Origin: Symsagittifera roscoffensis
Taxonomy: Eukaryota > Xenacoelomorpha > Acoela > Convolutidae
DNA: 60,000 nucleotides
Assembly: GCF_963678635.1 (NCBI RefSeq)
Contig: NC_087069.1
Span: 27,022,303-27,082,302, forward strand
Direction: 5' to 3'
Shown: piece after piece, positions 44,213 to 56,609 of the stretch
Numbering within the stretch: the stretch's first letter is position 1
Layout: every line of letters starts with the position of its first letter
Notes under the pieces: model-generated
The model's database searches: none
The model's input: the letters and a program-made list of their open reading frames with translations, nothing else
What the model was told of the DNA's origin: nothing
Program-made: the position numbers and the translations under genes

Positions 44213-47200
44213 AACTTGAATTGCGGCAGACTGAAAAAAATGTTGGTTGATATCTCGAAGATCATAATTAAGTTCATCCCCAAAAAAGTTACTAGAAGCC
44301 ATGTTAAATCATTAATAAAAACTTACGTTTAACCAGACAGCAGATTGTCTTCAACTCTTTTAGTCGCAGAACACTTTTCAGAATTTTTCGAAAAAATCTT
44401 TAAGAACTGGTATTTTCCATTTTTCCAGAAGAAATGCGTCGGCAAGTTTGATTGTCAATATTGTTTTCTTTGCTGTCGCGTCGAAGTTAATTTTTTAAAA
44501 CCACGGTTTATGATGGTAATAAATGGCAGCATAAACATACCTCTTTAACTATTACAAAACTCTTTGAAGGCGGTAAAACTGGTGAAACCACTGCACTTAC
44601 GTTTTACGGCCCATAAAATTTGGAACAGCCACCAAAAGTAATAAAAATGAATGAAACTTGAGAAAACGAAAACTAAACAATCTTGACTTACAATAGTTTT
44701 GTCAAACAATATGTTTTTTACTTAAGAGCAGGCTATAATTTGGGTAAATGCTCTTCTAGTTTTGTGTAATAAAGTCTTTGTACTCACTTAAATTAAAGTT
44801 CTTTTATTATCGGTACAACCTTTTCAACAATAACATCATAAAATAAACGTAGTAAAAAGTTCAATTTAACGACTTTCTTTCCATGATATATGTCAGTAAT
44901 ATTGGGGGCAAAAACAAAATTAGTACAGAAATTTTATGGTTTGTTTTTCAGTTTAGACTACAGCCTCGGATATGTTGTAAACATGTTTTTATTTCATCGT
45001 CAGCCTAGTTCCGAAATTGGACTCATTTGCTATTGTGTGGTAACTTCTGGGTTTTCAATAAATAGGGGAAAACAAGTGGGTTAAGGCTATAATGTCTCCA
45101 TCAGAGATAGGGGAACATAATTTCATAAAACTTAGCATAAAAATGGACAGCTTATGAGCAACAAAAACAGCAACAAAAAACTGAGAACAAAAGGCTATTT
45201 TTGAGCAAATTCAAAGTTTTTGAAATTCAAAATTTATAAGATTCTTTACGTTGATTTCCTGGCTTTTTATCGAATTTTTTGTCCTTTTTTTTACAAACTT
45301 TTCCTCAAAAATCATATAAGCAGTTTCGCGAAAAAAAGTGAAACCGTTAAAATTATGTTTTCCGTCATTTAGTTTTCTTGCACGCTTTGCACGAAACCAG
45401 GTTATAACAAATAGACTTAGAAAAGGCAAAATAGCAGCCATAAAAATCCCTTTGAACTTCCATTTTGACCCGTTTAAATTGGGATTAACTGGCTGGTAAT
45501 AAATGAATTTATGCTCCCACGTTCCCCCTCTCATTAACACGTATGGCCACCTGTGTCATTTTCATTCTCGTCCGTCTCACTTTTTCAATTTTATGACATT
45601 TATCAAAAATAATGTAAGAATGTTTTTCAGTTTTCAAATTTTTTCATTTTTTGGTGTTGTTTTTCTTTTTCTCATTTTGGCAGGTTCGTCAACAAGGATT
45701 TTGTCTAAAGAGCCGACTAGCTCACATGATTACGTTTCCATCATTCATAAATATGGTCTTAAATTAACCAAAAAAAAGTTTATTTTTCTGAAAATAGTGG
45801 TAAAAAGATGTCATTTTGTTTTAACTTTGCTTAAATTGGGTCTTTATAGATTTCTGGGAGAGCTCGGAAAGTCAATTTGGTCAACTTATAAAAAGGTGTT
45901 CTTACTTTAAGTGTTTTTCTGATATCTGAACTAAGGTTTCAGCGTTATTTCAGCGTTATGGCATTGATTGAAATCAGAAAACTTGTCGTCAGAAAAAATC
46001 CCAAAAATCTCTCCTAAAAAGTGAGCGGGCCTAAAATTTTTATAATAATAGTAATGATAATAGCGAATTGTTTTCAGTATAGGTTCATTTTAATCAATTT
46101 ATTTTTAAAATAAATAATTATCTTGAAAAGCCTAACTGTGCAGAAAATATGTCACCAATATCAAAACTTCGAAGTTTTGCAAAACGAACTTTCGAAGACG
46201 CTGAGAAAAAACATATGGTGTTTCCCCTAGAAAGGGCAAGCCTACAATAAATTTTAACTTCATGAATTAAGGAAGATCAAAAATAAAAACTTAGATGAGG
46301 CGAGTAATTAAATGTCAAGGAGGTCAATTACACAGTTAATCAACCAGGCCAATATGATCATAATTTTTTGAGACTACAAGAGGCAGAGAAAGTACCTAAA
46401 AAAAGTGCTAAAAAATTTTAACTCACCCGCTAAGAAACCCATAAAGAAATTAAAAGTTCACCTGAAATATCTATACGACAAAAACAGATTTTCATTTTTT
46501 TACCTTCAAAGGGACAATAAAACAGCAGTGGGTTTTATAGATCAACAAAGAATGAAAAATCGGGCGAACATCAAAAATACTGTCATCGAGTGATTGATAA
46601 TTTTTTCCGCCAGGAGGATAATTTTAGTCTTTTTTGTATATCTTCACATCAATCTCAGTTGCTACTTTAAAACATGTCCCAGAAATCCTTGAGGCAATAA
46701 TACAAATAAAGAAAAGACTTCAAAAGGCGCCCAAAATTATCCAGAGAGGGAAAAAAGAGGAAATTAATGAAAATGTTGGAAAAATAGAGATTAGATGGAC
46801 GATAATTCCTTCTGAATAGATTTTAAAGCCAGAATTTATTGCAGTGTTTGTTTGAACTTGAACTTCAAACGAACTATGTGTCACATTGTACTGTGACAAA
46901 TCGGATTAAGTTTGGCTAGATCTGGAAATGATACCCCAAAATAAAGGGATAATTTTCTTGCCTAACCTTTCATGTTATTCTTTTGGGATTAAATGCACGT
47001 GCGGTTAAATAGATATTTTCCTGTCAACCTTAAGCGAAGAAAAATGAAGCATATTATGGATACCCTAATCTTAAATGTAACAAATTTATTTTTTGTTAAA
47101 ACCTGACCTGTTTTCGTTCAAGTTCAAGCTAAAATGTATTGTAGAAAGATTGAACCCTTTTTTGAAAATTCAAATCACTCAGAAATTTCCGAAAAATAAT

Positions 47201-47381
47201 TATGATAGTTAATTTCACTGGAAATGAAACTTTGTATCAATCATATGCAATTCAAATAACACATCTCTTTCCAATTAAATGTTTTTGTTCCGATTTTTAA
47301 AGAAAAAGAAAAAAATCTGCTCTAGTAGACAGAAATAAGTTTTAATATTTTTAATAATTTTTTTGAAAGGCAATTATTAAG
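44213..47381. other. Long AT-rich stretch without a supported gene
   Basis: Open frames at 45503-45910, 46405-46593 and 46634-46819 were examined. The last is preceded by ATCAATCTCAG, a plausible acceptor at about 46658, and ends in TAG at 46819, but I recognise no domain. GGGAGAGCTCGG...GTCAATTTGGTC at 45857 resembles 6549-6585 of the hAT MITE. Confidence 0.35.
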
Positions 47382-48317
47382 AAGACTGCTAGTATCAGAG
47401 CAAAACACTGATTATTCTGTCTGCCTTTAAGGCATTTATGGAGTAGTGTTCGCTCTAAAAAACCAGTGAAATTTTCAAAAAATAAGGAAAATTTTTTCTA
47501 GAGAATTTACTTATTATAAACTCCCCACAAACTAAATAAAGTAGAATGTGATACTTCTCGCATAAACCTAAGTATTGAATACACCAAATAGCATGCCTCA
47601 TTTTACTTTGGAATTATTTTTAATTGTACGAAAGAACCGTTTAGTCTTTAATAGCACCAGATATCTTGCGCTTTAATGGTCCTAATTTTACCGAATAAAT
47701 ATATAGAATAAGTATATTTTTTTAATTTGAGATCAGAAAAACTATAACCTTTGAAAGATAATGCAATAAGCTGAAAAACTATTAAAATGTTTCAACTGTT
47801 ATCATCAAAACAAAAATATGTGGGTATGAATTTTGCTCTTGGACATTAAAAGACAGCAATGTGAAAAAAATATAGCAGATTACTGGTTACTTAATTAACT
47901 AAATTAGAAAAACAAATAACAAGAAAAACAAAAACCAAAAATGTCTAATTTTTAAATTTTTTATGCAAATTTTTGAAGCTTTTGATTCCTAAGATGAAGC
48001 TAAAAACTCCAAAAACTATCTTCATTTGAGTTAAATTAAAACTTCTAGGCCTAAATTAAGCATAAAAAAGCTAATATCAGCCTGTCCACTTGCTCGAAAT
48101 TAGACGAAAAGTCAGAAATTTTGAACACGTTTTTCTCGACACTTGGAAAGTTTTTTTTTGAAATTTTTGAAAGTCGTTCGAATCACGACTAAAAGGGTTT
48201 TAATAGGATATATCACTCAAACCATTGCGCTGGTTATTTGTGGTAACTGATTTTGCGAGGAAAATAAAAAGAAAAAATAAAATACAAACTTCCTCCCCAT
48301 TTTCAATAGTCGTAACA
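47382..48317 (-). mobile_element. Helentron-like element, copy 10, mixed type
   Basis: The hairpin side is a decayed type I (GAAGACTGCTAGTATCAGAGC, then ATTATTCTGTCTGCC). The other half (47990-48317) is the interior otherwise found with type II hairpins at 29311 and 11571. It ends AATAGTCGTAACA. If the boundaries are right the element is a 936 bp recombinant. Confidence 0.55.
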
Positions 48318-48486
48318 AAACATAACTTTTTGTTCTAAGGTTGTCTAGAGAAGGCAACATATCAATAGTTCGAGATTGCTCAAAATTAATTTATTAAAAA
48401 TTGAATCATTTTTTATTTAGAATCTGAAGTTTTCATTGCCAAATCAATCGAGCGATAGAAACCACTAAAACTTTCAAATTATACAA
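48318..48486. other. Spacer before the tandem array
   Basis: No feature recognised. Similarity to the array starts abruptly at CATCTGTTTTC (48487). Confidence 0.4.
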
Positions 48487-49095
48487 CATCTGTTTTCAAT
48501 CTTTTTTTTGATGTCAAATTGACTATTCTCGGTAACTTTTACAATTTTGGGTTTTAGCTTTTCGAATGCAGTGGAAAGACTGTTATTCCGTTGGCACAAT
48601 GACTTTTTGTTAAGTAAAAGCTGTAATGGGGAGCTTAGGAGAGGTAGATTTGGAGGGAATTTAATATATTGGTTAATCGAACCGAAGAATGAACGAAATT
48701 CGGAAATATTTTTTTAAGATTGGGAGGTTTTTATAGCATCGGCTTTTTTCCTACCAATGGTCTTACTCCGCTTCAAAAATTTTTAACCCGAGCCATTCTA
48801 TCATCTCCTGGGAAAAATGCGCAATTCTCCTTTTTACTGCCATATTATTTTTGTCTAAAGATTACTGATTTCTTTGTAAGAAAGCTTTAAGTTCTACAAT
48901 AGTTCCCTTAAAAGCAATTAGTATATAATCTATGTACCATTTTGTGAATCCGGTTAAAAATCTGTAAGCACCAGTAGTATCTCCTCATACTTAACTAAAA
49001 CTGCATTGCTTACTTGTCCTTTCCCACAACTGAAGTTGACTATACCCATTCTTTAGATCGCGATCACCAAACCAGATCTGCCCGTCGGTCTTCTC
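48487..49095 (-). pseudogene. Ty3/Gypsy-like reverse transcriptase fragment, cut by the array edge
   Basis: On the minus strand, in shifting frames: DRDLKNGYSQLQL, WYIDYILIA (the YxDD active-site region with the second Asp replaced), EWLGLKI, and ISEFRSFFGSINQYVKFPPN, the usual end of the RT thumb/connection. The sequence stops at 48487, where RNase H should begin. Frameshifts and stops make it non-functional. Confidence 0.75.
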
Positions 49096-50337
49096 TAAGA
49101 ATTATAAGGCTTCATTATCAATCACTGATTTTGTTCAAAACTTTTGGCATCAATTCGTGCTTATCAGCTTTTAAGCTCCACAAAAAAGGTTAGTAGCTTA
49201 CATAACGGCCTATACGATGAAACAACATAGCCTATATGATGTTTCAATTATGAAGAATTCTGATGTAAAAATTTGATAAAGAATTTAAAAGATTTGAACT
49301 TTTGGACCAATACTTTTTGTCGTAAAAAGAATCGGCTGAAGCCAGGAGAAAAAGAAATTGGGCAGCCGTTTAAAAGAAAAGGGACAGTAGTCACCTACCG
49401 CGTTTTGTAAGAAGGGTTAGGTCTTAATTATACTTTAATTAAAATTTTAATTAAATATTACAGTCAAGTATAGATCTTATGATATCAACAGTTTTTGAAA
49501 AATTGAAAAAAATTGCTTATATTAATTTTAATTGCTTATATTAATGTTTTTGGATTTCACTTGTTTGAAAAAGGTAGATATTATAGTCGATTCCAAACAG
49601 AACATCTCAATTTGGCTGATAAAATTAATCATACCAATATGTTATTTTATACTAATAGTTTTTGTCGTAAAATGGTCTCAAAGAAAGTGGGCAGCATTCA
49701 CCTACCGCGTTTTGTAAAAAAAGTTATCCCTCAGTTTTACTTTAATTAAAATTATAAATAATTATAACAGCCAAGTATAGATCTTCCGCGTATGATATCA
49801 ACATTTTTGGAAAATTAAAAAATAATATAATTTATTATAAATAACTTGAGGAACTTGCTTACAGAAGTTATAATCGATTTTAAAAACTATACTGTTGATA
49901 AACATGAATGTGTACAAATATGAACACTAACTGAGGAATTAAGAGAAAAAAATGAATAAGAATGAATTAAGAAGTCTATTCTAAAAACAACCTTAAACAG
50001 TGAATGATCGACCGATGGTCGATATGAAGCATAGTTGGCAGGTATCTAATTAATGCCAAGGTCAATTGAATAAACAAAATAAACAACTCACAACAGTTCC
50101 CAACGGGAAAAAATTGAAAATTTACAAATTGCTAATACTAAGTCTATATACACCCATTTCTCCCTTCAAAGTAGAGATGAACAAAAATTACAAACTGAAC
50201 AAAACAAAAAGAAATAAACAGAGCAGAACGAAAGTTTGCTATCTTCAATTTAGGTTAATGATTACAATTATGCACATAATAGGCACATGAAAATAGTTCT
50301 AAGCAACCAACTGTACACCAAAAGGTTCACATAACGT
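49096..50337. other. Array spacer, unit 1 (possible LTR region)
   Basis: Non-coding. It contains two diverged direct repeats of about 190 bp (around 49307-49500 and 49651-49830), sharing TTTTTGTCGTAAAA, CACCTACCGCGTTTTGTAA and AAGTATAGATCTT. A 17 bp tandem TTGCTTATATTAATTTT lies near 49513. On the minus strand, AAGGGAGAAATGGG at about 50152-50165 could be a polypurine tract followed by TGT. Gag, protease and the first half of RT are absent, so the spacer is much shorter than a full element would need. Confidence 0.5.
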
Positions 50338-51690
50338 TCAATTGTCGACGAAATTTCGCTCACAGATTTTTGTTTTGAGAAGAAGCTGGGGAATTTTCCG
50401 GTGGGAGATTTCCACGAAGTGGGGTCGGAGGAGCTGTCTGAGCGTTCCCGTTGAGGCAGAATTGGACGACCCTGTAAGTGTTGTTTCGGCGACCAGCATC
50501 TGTCTATGAGGAGGGTTAGTGAGAGGTGTAAGGAACTCAGATGGAGACCAGCACACGAAAGTAGGGGTCGTCACGGGACTTTTTTCCGAGCCTTCTACGA
50601 TATCCACATATCGGCTTTCTCCGTAAAATTGTGTTTGTCCCACATTTCTTCTAAGTCGGGTTGCAGAACTCGTCTGAGTGGCAATAGGAGGCGTCTCCTC
50701 TGGTGTGCTGTCCAGCACAATTGGATCTGATGCGGAACCAGCTGATGATAGTCCTGGAAGGCTGCTGGAATGGATCGCGACCCACGGTCCGTTGGGTACT
50801 TCTTCACCTGTAAAACTCAAATCGACGTTATTGTAAAGTTCCTGCTTAATTAGGGCATTGTTATTTGAAATATCCTCAAATATCTTGTCGATTAAACCAT
50901 CCCACGAGTTAAGATTTAGTGAAGTAGGCGAGGAAGATGAACCTGACGATTTCTGCGGAGATTCCGGAATAACAATGACTTCTGTCGAAGGAATCGTGAT
51001 AGTCTGCGTGGATGTCGGGCTTCCACAAGTCGAGTCCACACATTTCTTCTTCTTCTGGGGAATCCCCACGAATCGAGTCCCCGTAGGGGGAGATGATGTC
51101 CTCTTTCCGGCTAAACTTGGAAAGCATCAACTATCGGTACCCTTTGGTTGAGTATTAACAAGGATCATCAAAGGGCTCGGAAGTATTTACCTTTGATTGC
51201 TAGACCAGATTTGCGTAAAATGTGTCCTTTTTCCAAACTGATAGTGTGGTCCGAGGAATTAAAAATTGCCTCTTCGACGGGATTAAAATACGGGTCTCCA
51301 TTTTTCCAGTTGGTCTTTTTCCTAAAAAAGATTACCTCCGGTGGTCAATTTTGCGAGAGTAGCCTGTTTGCGACGGGAGGTCGGGATTGGGGTTGTCCGG
51401 CTTCCGTGGGAGATCTTGGCCAGCGGGATGTCCGAGTCTGAAGAGAAGTCCATGACTGCATCCTCGTATCCGTGCTCTGCTCCATCGTGTAACTCCCAAT
51501 TCTTTGCCCGACGGTCTGACTTGATTGATTTTCCTTGATCTAAACGATTATCAATGGAGATCAAGTTTTTCAATCTGGTGCTAGCAGTGCGATTGACGTG
51601 TTTTTTGAATGGGGGTACATCCGATGGACGGTTGTAGAGTAATCCGTTGGTTCCAAAGAATTTTTTGGAATGAAGAAACTAAAGTCAACT
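50338..51690 (-). pseudogene. Retrotransposon 3' ORF, unit 1
   Basis: Downstream of integrase on the minus strand. The first frame (to 51322) reads NGLLYNRPSDVPPFKKHVNR, then Asp/Ser-rich DFSSDSDIPLAKI. A second gives NGDPYFNPVEEAIFNSSDHT, and a third, 243 codons with a GTG-level start at 51069, is Ser/Thr/Pro-rich and ends NFVDN at 50338. The second and third join in frame if 51111-51190 (GTAAATAC to GTTTAG) is removed as an intron. I do not recognise the product; it may be the integrase tail or an accessory ORF. The third frame is open here but interrupted in unit 2. Confidence 0.55.
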
Positions 51691-51839
51691 TAGGTAATTC
51701 GTATGACATGGCGAGAAATTTGGATTATACAGTATATACAAGAGTTTCAACGGGTCCATATGATCTATGATTACTACTGTACAATAAATAATCTCTATGT
51801 TATACTTTTCGCAAAAGTTTTTAAAATCGATCGTTCAGA

Positions 51840-53865
51840 AATAATCGTTCAGAAAGGAAATAAGTGAAATTGCAGACGTGTTGTTAATTACCTTCGCCGA
51901 CGGAAATTTGGTAAAGTGATCTATGCACAGAAGGATATGTTTCTTCGGTCCCCAAAAAGCGTTCGAAATACCAGCGAAAATAGCAGATCTAAATGATCTA
52001 AATTTATCTCTTCGTTAGCGAAAGACAAGTCCGGTAGGTTGCTCACATGATCCGATCCCAACAAAATCTTAAGTTCTAACCGGCTTCAGAACATTGCTTA
52101 CTTAATTTGCCGTGGTGGTATACTTCCCTGTAAATATGCGGCCACCAGATAAATTCTGCCATGAACTTCATGCCAAACTGGCCTGGATGGGACTCATGCG
52201 ACATCGTTCTGAATGCGCTTAGGGTCCCAGCTGGCACTACTATTTTGTTGTGGGTGTCCTGTCTTAAATGTTGTTAATAAGTCCCATAAAATTTTGTCGT
52301 CCTTGGTCATAATTTGAAGTAACTTTTTGGAGCAATGATTTTCCGGTATAATTGGAGAGGAAAGTAAAGATAAGTTTGCTATGTAATGTTTCACTAAGGT
52401 CGAGTGGTCGTTATTCAGTAGATTGTGTTTTAATTTCAATGCAATATTGTTTTCTTCTGGGGCAATTACTAGAGGATTTGAAAACTTCGGATATGTCGTA
52501 CTCGATTTCAATCTCGCATTTCAATCTTTTTGGTAAAAAATTTTCGTTAAGCATTATGAAATGTAAAAGTGATTTATCCAAAAATGAAATGCTTTTGTAG
52601 TTAAAATTTGAATTATCTAACGGGCGAAAGTTTGATATACAATTTTCCGACCTGATGTGCGAATAATTTCAAACTTTGATCAACTTGGCAATAAAAGAGA
52701 TAATAGCAGCAACAACTCCAACCTTAAATGAAGCTAAAGAACTGTCGGAGCGGTTGCGACCAATCATATCTCGAATTACTCGTTTCCGACGGCAGATAAG
52801 ATTTTACAATTGAATTTACAGCGACAGACGTCGTTTTACGTTCACTCTTTTTACAAGCGTAAAATCTGGCGAATTCGTTGAAATGTTGTAAGCTTTGTCA
52901 ATAGAAGCAACGACAAATTCTAATCGTAGTGAGAAGGTGGTAAGGCTTTGCCAGAGGGTAATCTAGATAGCAGTCTCGTAAAACCCATATCTTTACCCGG
53001 AAATTGAGAAATTTTAAATTTGAAGAGTAACAGTCTTTTTACCCAACGGGTTAATGGGCTAAGAATTGGTTTGTTGCTGTGGTGTGCCAAAAGTGTAGAA
53101 AAGAGTGCCTTGTGGTCTGTACTAGTGGTAGGCCTAGCAGTTTGAGTTGCTTAAAAATGTTTTATTTCGTGGTTGCTTAAAAATCTCGAGGCAAACGCTA
53201 TCGTTTTTGCTCTTTCCCTTGGAACGGTTCAACTGTAACCCCTAGGCCGTTATGTGAGCATCTGTTTTCAATCTTTTTTTTGATGTCAAATTGACTATTC
53301 TCGGTAACTTTTACAATTTTGGGTTTTAGCTTTTCGAATGCAGTGGAAAGACTGTTATTCCGTTGGCACAATGACTTTTTGTTATGTAAAGCTGTAATGG
53401 GGAGCTTAGGAGAGGTAGATTTGGAGGGAATTTAACATATTGGTTAATCGAACCGAAGAATGAACGAAATTCGGAAATATTTTTTGAGATTGGGATGTTT
53501 TTATAGCATCGGCTTTTTTCCTACCAATGGTCTTACTCCGCTTCAAAAATTTTTAACCCGAGCCATTCTATCATCTCCTGGGAAAAATGCGCAATTCTCC
53601 TTTTTACTGCCATATTATTTTTGTCTAAAGATTACTGATTTCTTTGTAAGAAAGCTTTAAGTTCTACAATAGTTCCCTTAAAAGCAATTAGTATATAATC
53701 TATGTACCATTTTGTGAATCCGGTTAAAAATCTGTAAGCACCAGTAGTATCTCCTCATACTTAACTAAAACTGCATTGCTTACTTGTCCTTTCCCACAAC
53801 TGAAGTTGACTATACCCATTCTTTAGATCGCGATCACTAAACCAGATCTGCCCGTCGGTCTTCTC
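51840..53865 (-). pseudogene. Ty3/Gypsy-like pol remnant (RT, RNase H, integrase), spanning units 1-2
   Basis: Order on the minus strand: RT (53865-53259) with GYSQLQL, WYIDYILIA and RSFFGSINQYVKF; RNase H (53258-52940) with IAFASRFLSNHE, TDHKALFSTLL, LTRWVKRLLLFKFKI and LLSRLPSGKALPPSHYD; the integrase zinc region with SHESHPGQFGMK and EFIWWPHIYREVYHH (52200-52080); and the integrase core start with NEEINLD and CIDHFTKFPSAKV (52030-51880). Domain order RT-RNase H-IN is that of Ty3/Gypsy. Numerous stops and frameshifts, the YIDY active site and loss of upstream gag/protease show it is dead. Confidence 0.8.
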
Positions 53866-55107
53866 TAAGAATTATAAGGCTTCATTATCAATCACTGATT
53901 TTGTTCAAAACTTTTGGCATCAATTCGTGCTTATCAGCTTTTAAGCTCCACAAAAAAGGTTAGTAGCTTACATAACGGCCTATACGATGAAACAACATAG
54001 CCTATATGATGTTTCAATTATGAAGAATTCTGATGTAAAAATTTGATAAAGAATTTAATAGATTTGAACTTTTGGACCAATACTTTTTGTCGTAAAAAGA
54101 ATCGGCTGAAGCCAGGAGAAAAAGAAATTGGGCAGCCGTTTAAAAGAAAAGGGACAGTAGTCACCTACCGCGTTTTGTAAGAAGGGTTAGGTCTTAATTA
54201 TACTTTAATTAAAATTTTAATTAAATATTACAGTCAAGTATAGATCTTATGATATCAACAGTTTTTGAAAAATTGAAAAAAATTGCTTATATTAATTTTA
54301 ATTGCTTATATTAATGTTTTTGGATTTCACTTGTTTGAAAAAGGTAGATATTATAGTCGATTCCAAACAGAACATCTCAATTTGGCTGATAAAATTAATC
54401 ATACCAATATGTTATTTTATACTAATAGTTTTTGTCGTAAAATGGTCTCAAAGAAAGTGGGCAGCATTCACCTACCGCGTTTTGTAAAAAAAGTTATCCC
54501 TCAGTTTTACTTTAATTAAAATTATAAATAATTATAACAGCCAAGTATAGATCTTCCGCGTATGATATCAACATTTTTGGAAAATAAAAATGTAATATAA
54601 TTTATTATAAATATTTTGAGGAACTTGCTTACAGAAGTTATAATCGATTTTAAAAACTATACTGTTGATAAACATGAATGTGTACAAATATGAACACTAA
54701 CTGAGGAATTAAGAGAAAAAAATGAATAAGAATGAATTAAGAAGTCTATTCTAAAAATAACCTTAAACAGTGAATGATCGACCAATGGTCGATATGAAGC
54801 ATAGTTGGCAGGTATCTAATTAATGCCAAGGTCAATTGAATAAACAAAATAAACAACTCACAACAGTTCCCAACGGGAAAAAATTGAAAATTTACAAATT
54901 GCTAATACTAAGTCTATATACACCCATTTCTCCCTTCAAAGTAGAGATGAACAAAAATTACAAACTGAACAAAACAAAAAGAAATAAACAGAGCAGAACG
55001 AAAGTTTGCTATCTTCAATTTAGGTTAATGATTACAATTATGCACATAATAGGCACATGAAAATAGTTCTAAGCAACCAACTGTACACCAAAAGGTTCAC
55101 ATAACGT
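53866..55107. other. Array spacer, unit 2 (possible LTR region)
   Basis: Same content as 49096-50337: two diverged 190 bp direct repeats and no coding sequence. Confidence 0.5.
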
Positions 55108-56460
55108 TCAATTGTCGACGAAATTTCGCTCACAGATTTTTGTTTTGAGAAGAAGCTGGGGAATTTTCCGGTGGGAGATTTCCACGAAGTGGGGTCGGAG
55201 GAGCTGTCTGAGCGTTCCCGTTGAGGCAGAATTGGACGACCCTGTAAGTGTTGTTTCGGCGACCAGCATCTGTCTATGAGGAGGGTTAGTGAGAGGTGTA
55301 AGGAACTCAGATGGAGACCAGCACACGAAAGTAGGGGTCGTCACGGGACTTTTTTCCGAGCCCTCTACGATATCCACATATCAGCTTTCTCCGTAAAATT
55401 GTGTTGGTCCCACATTTCTTCTAAGTCGGGTTGCAGAACTCGTCTGAGTGGCAATAGGAGGCGTCTCCTCTGGTGTGCTGTCCAGCACAATTGGATCTGA
55501 TGCGGAACCGGCTGATGATAGTCCTGGAAGGCTGCTGGAATGGATCGCGACCCACGGTCCGTTGGGTACTTCTTCACCTGTAAAACTCAAATCGACGTTA
55601 TTGTAAAGTTCCTGCTTAATTAGGGCATTGTTATTTGAAATATCCTCAAATATCTTGTCGATTAAACCGTCCCACGAGTTAAGATTTAGTGAAGTAGGCG
55701 AGGAAGATGAACCTGACGATTTCTGCGGAGATTCCGGAATAACAATGACTTCTGTCGAAGGAATCGTGATAGTCTGCGTGGATGTCGGGCTTCCACAAGT
55801 CGAGTCCACACATGTCTTCTTCTTCTGGGGAATCCCCACGAATCGAGTCCCCATAGGGGGAGATGATGTCCTCTTTCCGGCTAAACTTGGAAAGCATCAA
55901 CTATCGGTACCCTTTGGTTGAGTATTAACAAGGATCATCAAAGGGCTCGGAAGTATTTACCTTTGATTGCTAGACCAGATTTGCGTAAAATGTGTCCTTT
56001 TTCCAAACTGATAGTGTGGTCCGAGGAATTAAAAATTGCCTCTTCGACGGGATTAAAATACGGGTCTCCATTTTTCCAGTTGGTCTTTTTCCTAAAAAAG
56101 ATTACCTCCGGTGGTCAATTTTGCGAGAGTAGCCTGTTTGCGACGGGAGGTCGGGATTGGGGTTGTCCGGCTTCCGTGGGAGATCTTGGCCAGCGGGATG
56201 TCCGAGTCTGAAGAGAAGTCCATGACTGCATCCTCGTATCCGTGCTCTGCTCCATCGTGTAACTCCCAATTCTTTGCCCGACGGTCTGACTTGATTGATT
56301 TTCCTTGATCTAAACGATTATCAATGGAGATCAAGTTTTTCAATCTGGTGCTAGCAGTGCGATTGACGTGTTTTTTGAATGGGGGTACATCCGATGGACG
56401 GTTGTAGAGTAATCCGTTGGTTCCAAAGAATTTTTTGGAATGAAGAAACTAAAGTCAACT
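55108..56460 (-). pseudogene. Retrotransposon 3' ORF, unit 2
   Basis: As unit 1, but codon CGA in GESRYVDIVEG has become TGA at about 55381-55383, splitting the Ser/Thr/Pro-rich frame into 157 and 89 codons. The change is a C-to-T on the coding strand. Confidence 0.55.
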
Positions 56461-56609
56461 TAGGTAATTCGTATGACATGGCGAGAAATTTGGATTATAC
56501 AGTATATACAAGAGTTTCAACGGGTCCATATGATCTATGATTACTACTGTACAATAAATAATCTCTATGTTATACTTTTCGCAAAAGTTTTTAAAATCGA
56601 TCGTTCAGA

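Larger units (their letters stand above)
48487..53258. repeat. Retrotransposon tandem array, unit 1 (4.77 kb)
   Basis: The unit runs from CATCTGTTTTC at 48487 to the same start at 53259. Units 1, 2 and 3 are nearly identical, differing by scattered substitutions and small indels. The left edge falls in the middle of the coding sequence (RT to RNase H connection) and not at a transposon end, so the array is best explained by tandem duplication after insertion. Confidence 0.9.

Noticed and set aside
11571-48317. Reading the repeated TGTTCCGACT/AGTCGGAACA elements as simple TIR MITEs
   Set aside because: The inverted repeats are subterminal on one side, with a constant hairpin-bearing extension beyond them and no consistent target duplication, so the Helentron-like reading fits better, though it is not proven.
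50595-51130. Plus- and minus-strand frames overlapping the retroelement 3' ORF
   Set aside because: Alternative frames of the same segment, repeated only because the array is repeated; the Ser/Thr/Pro-rich minus frame is the one joined to the upstream pol order.
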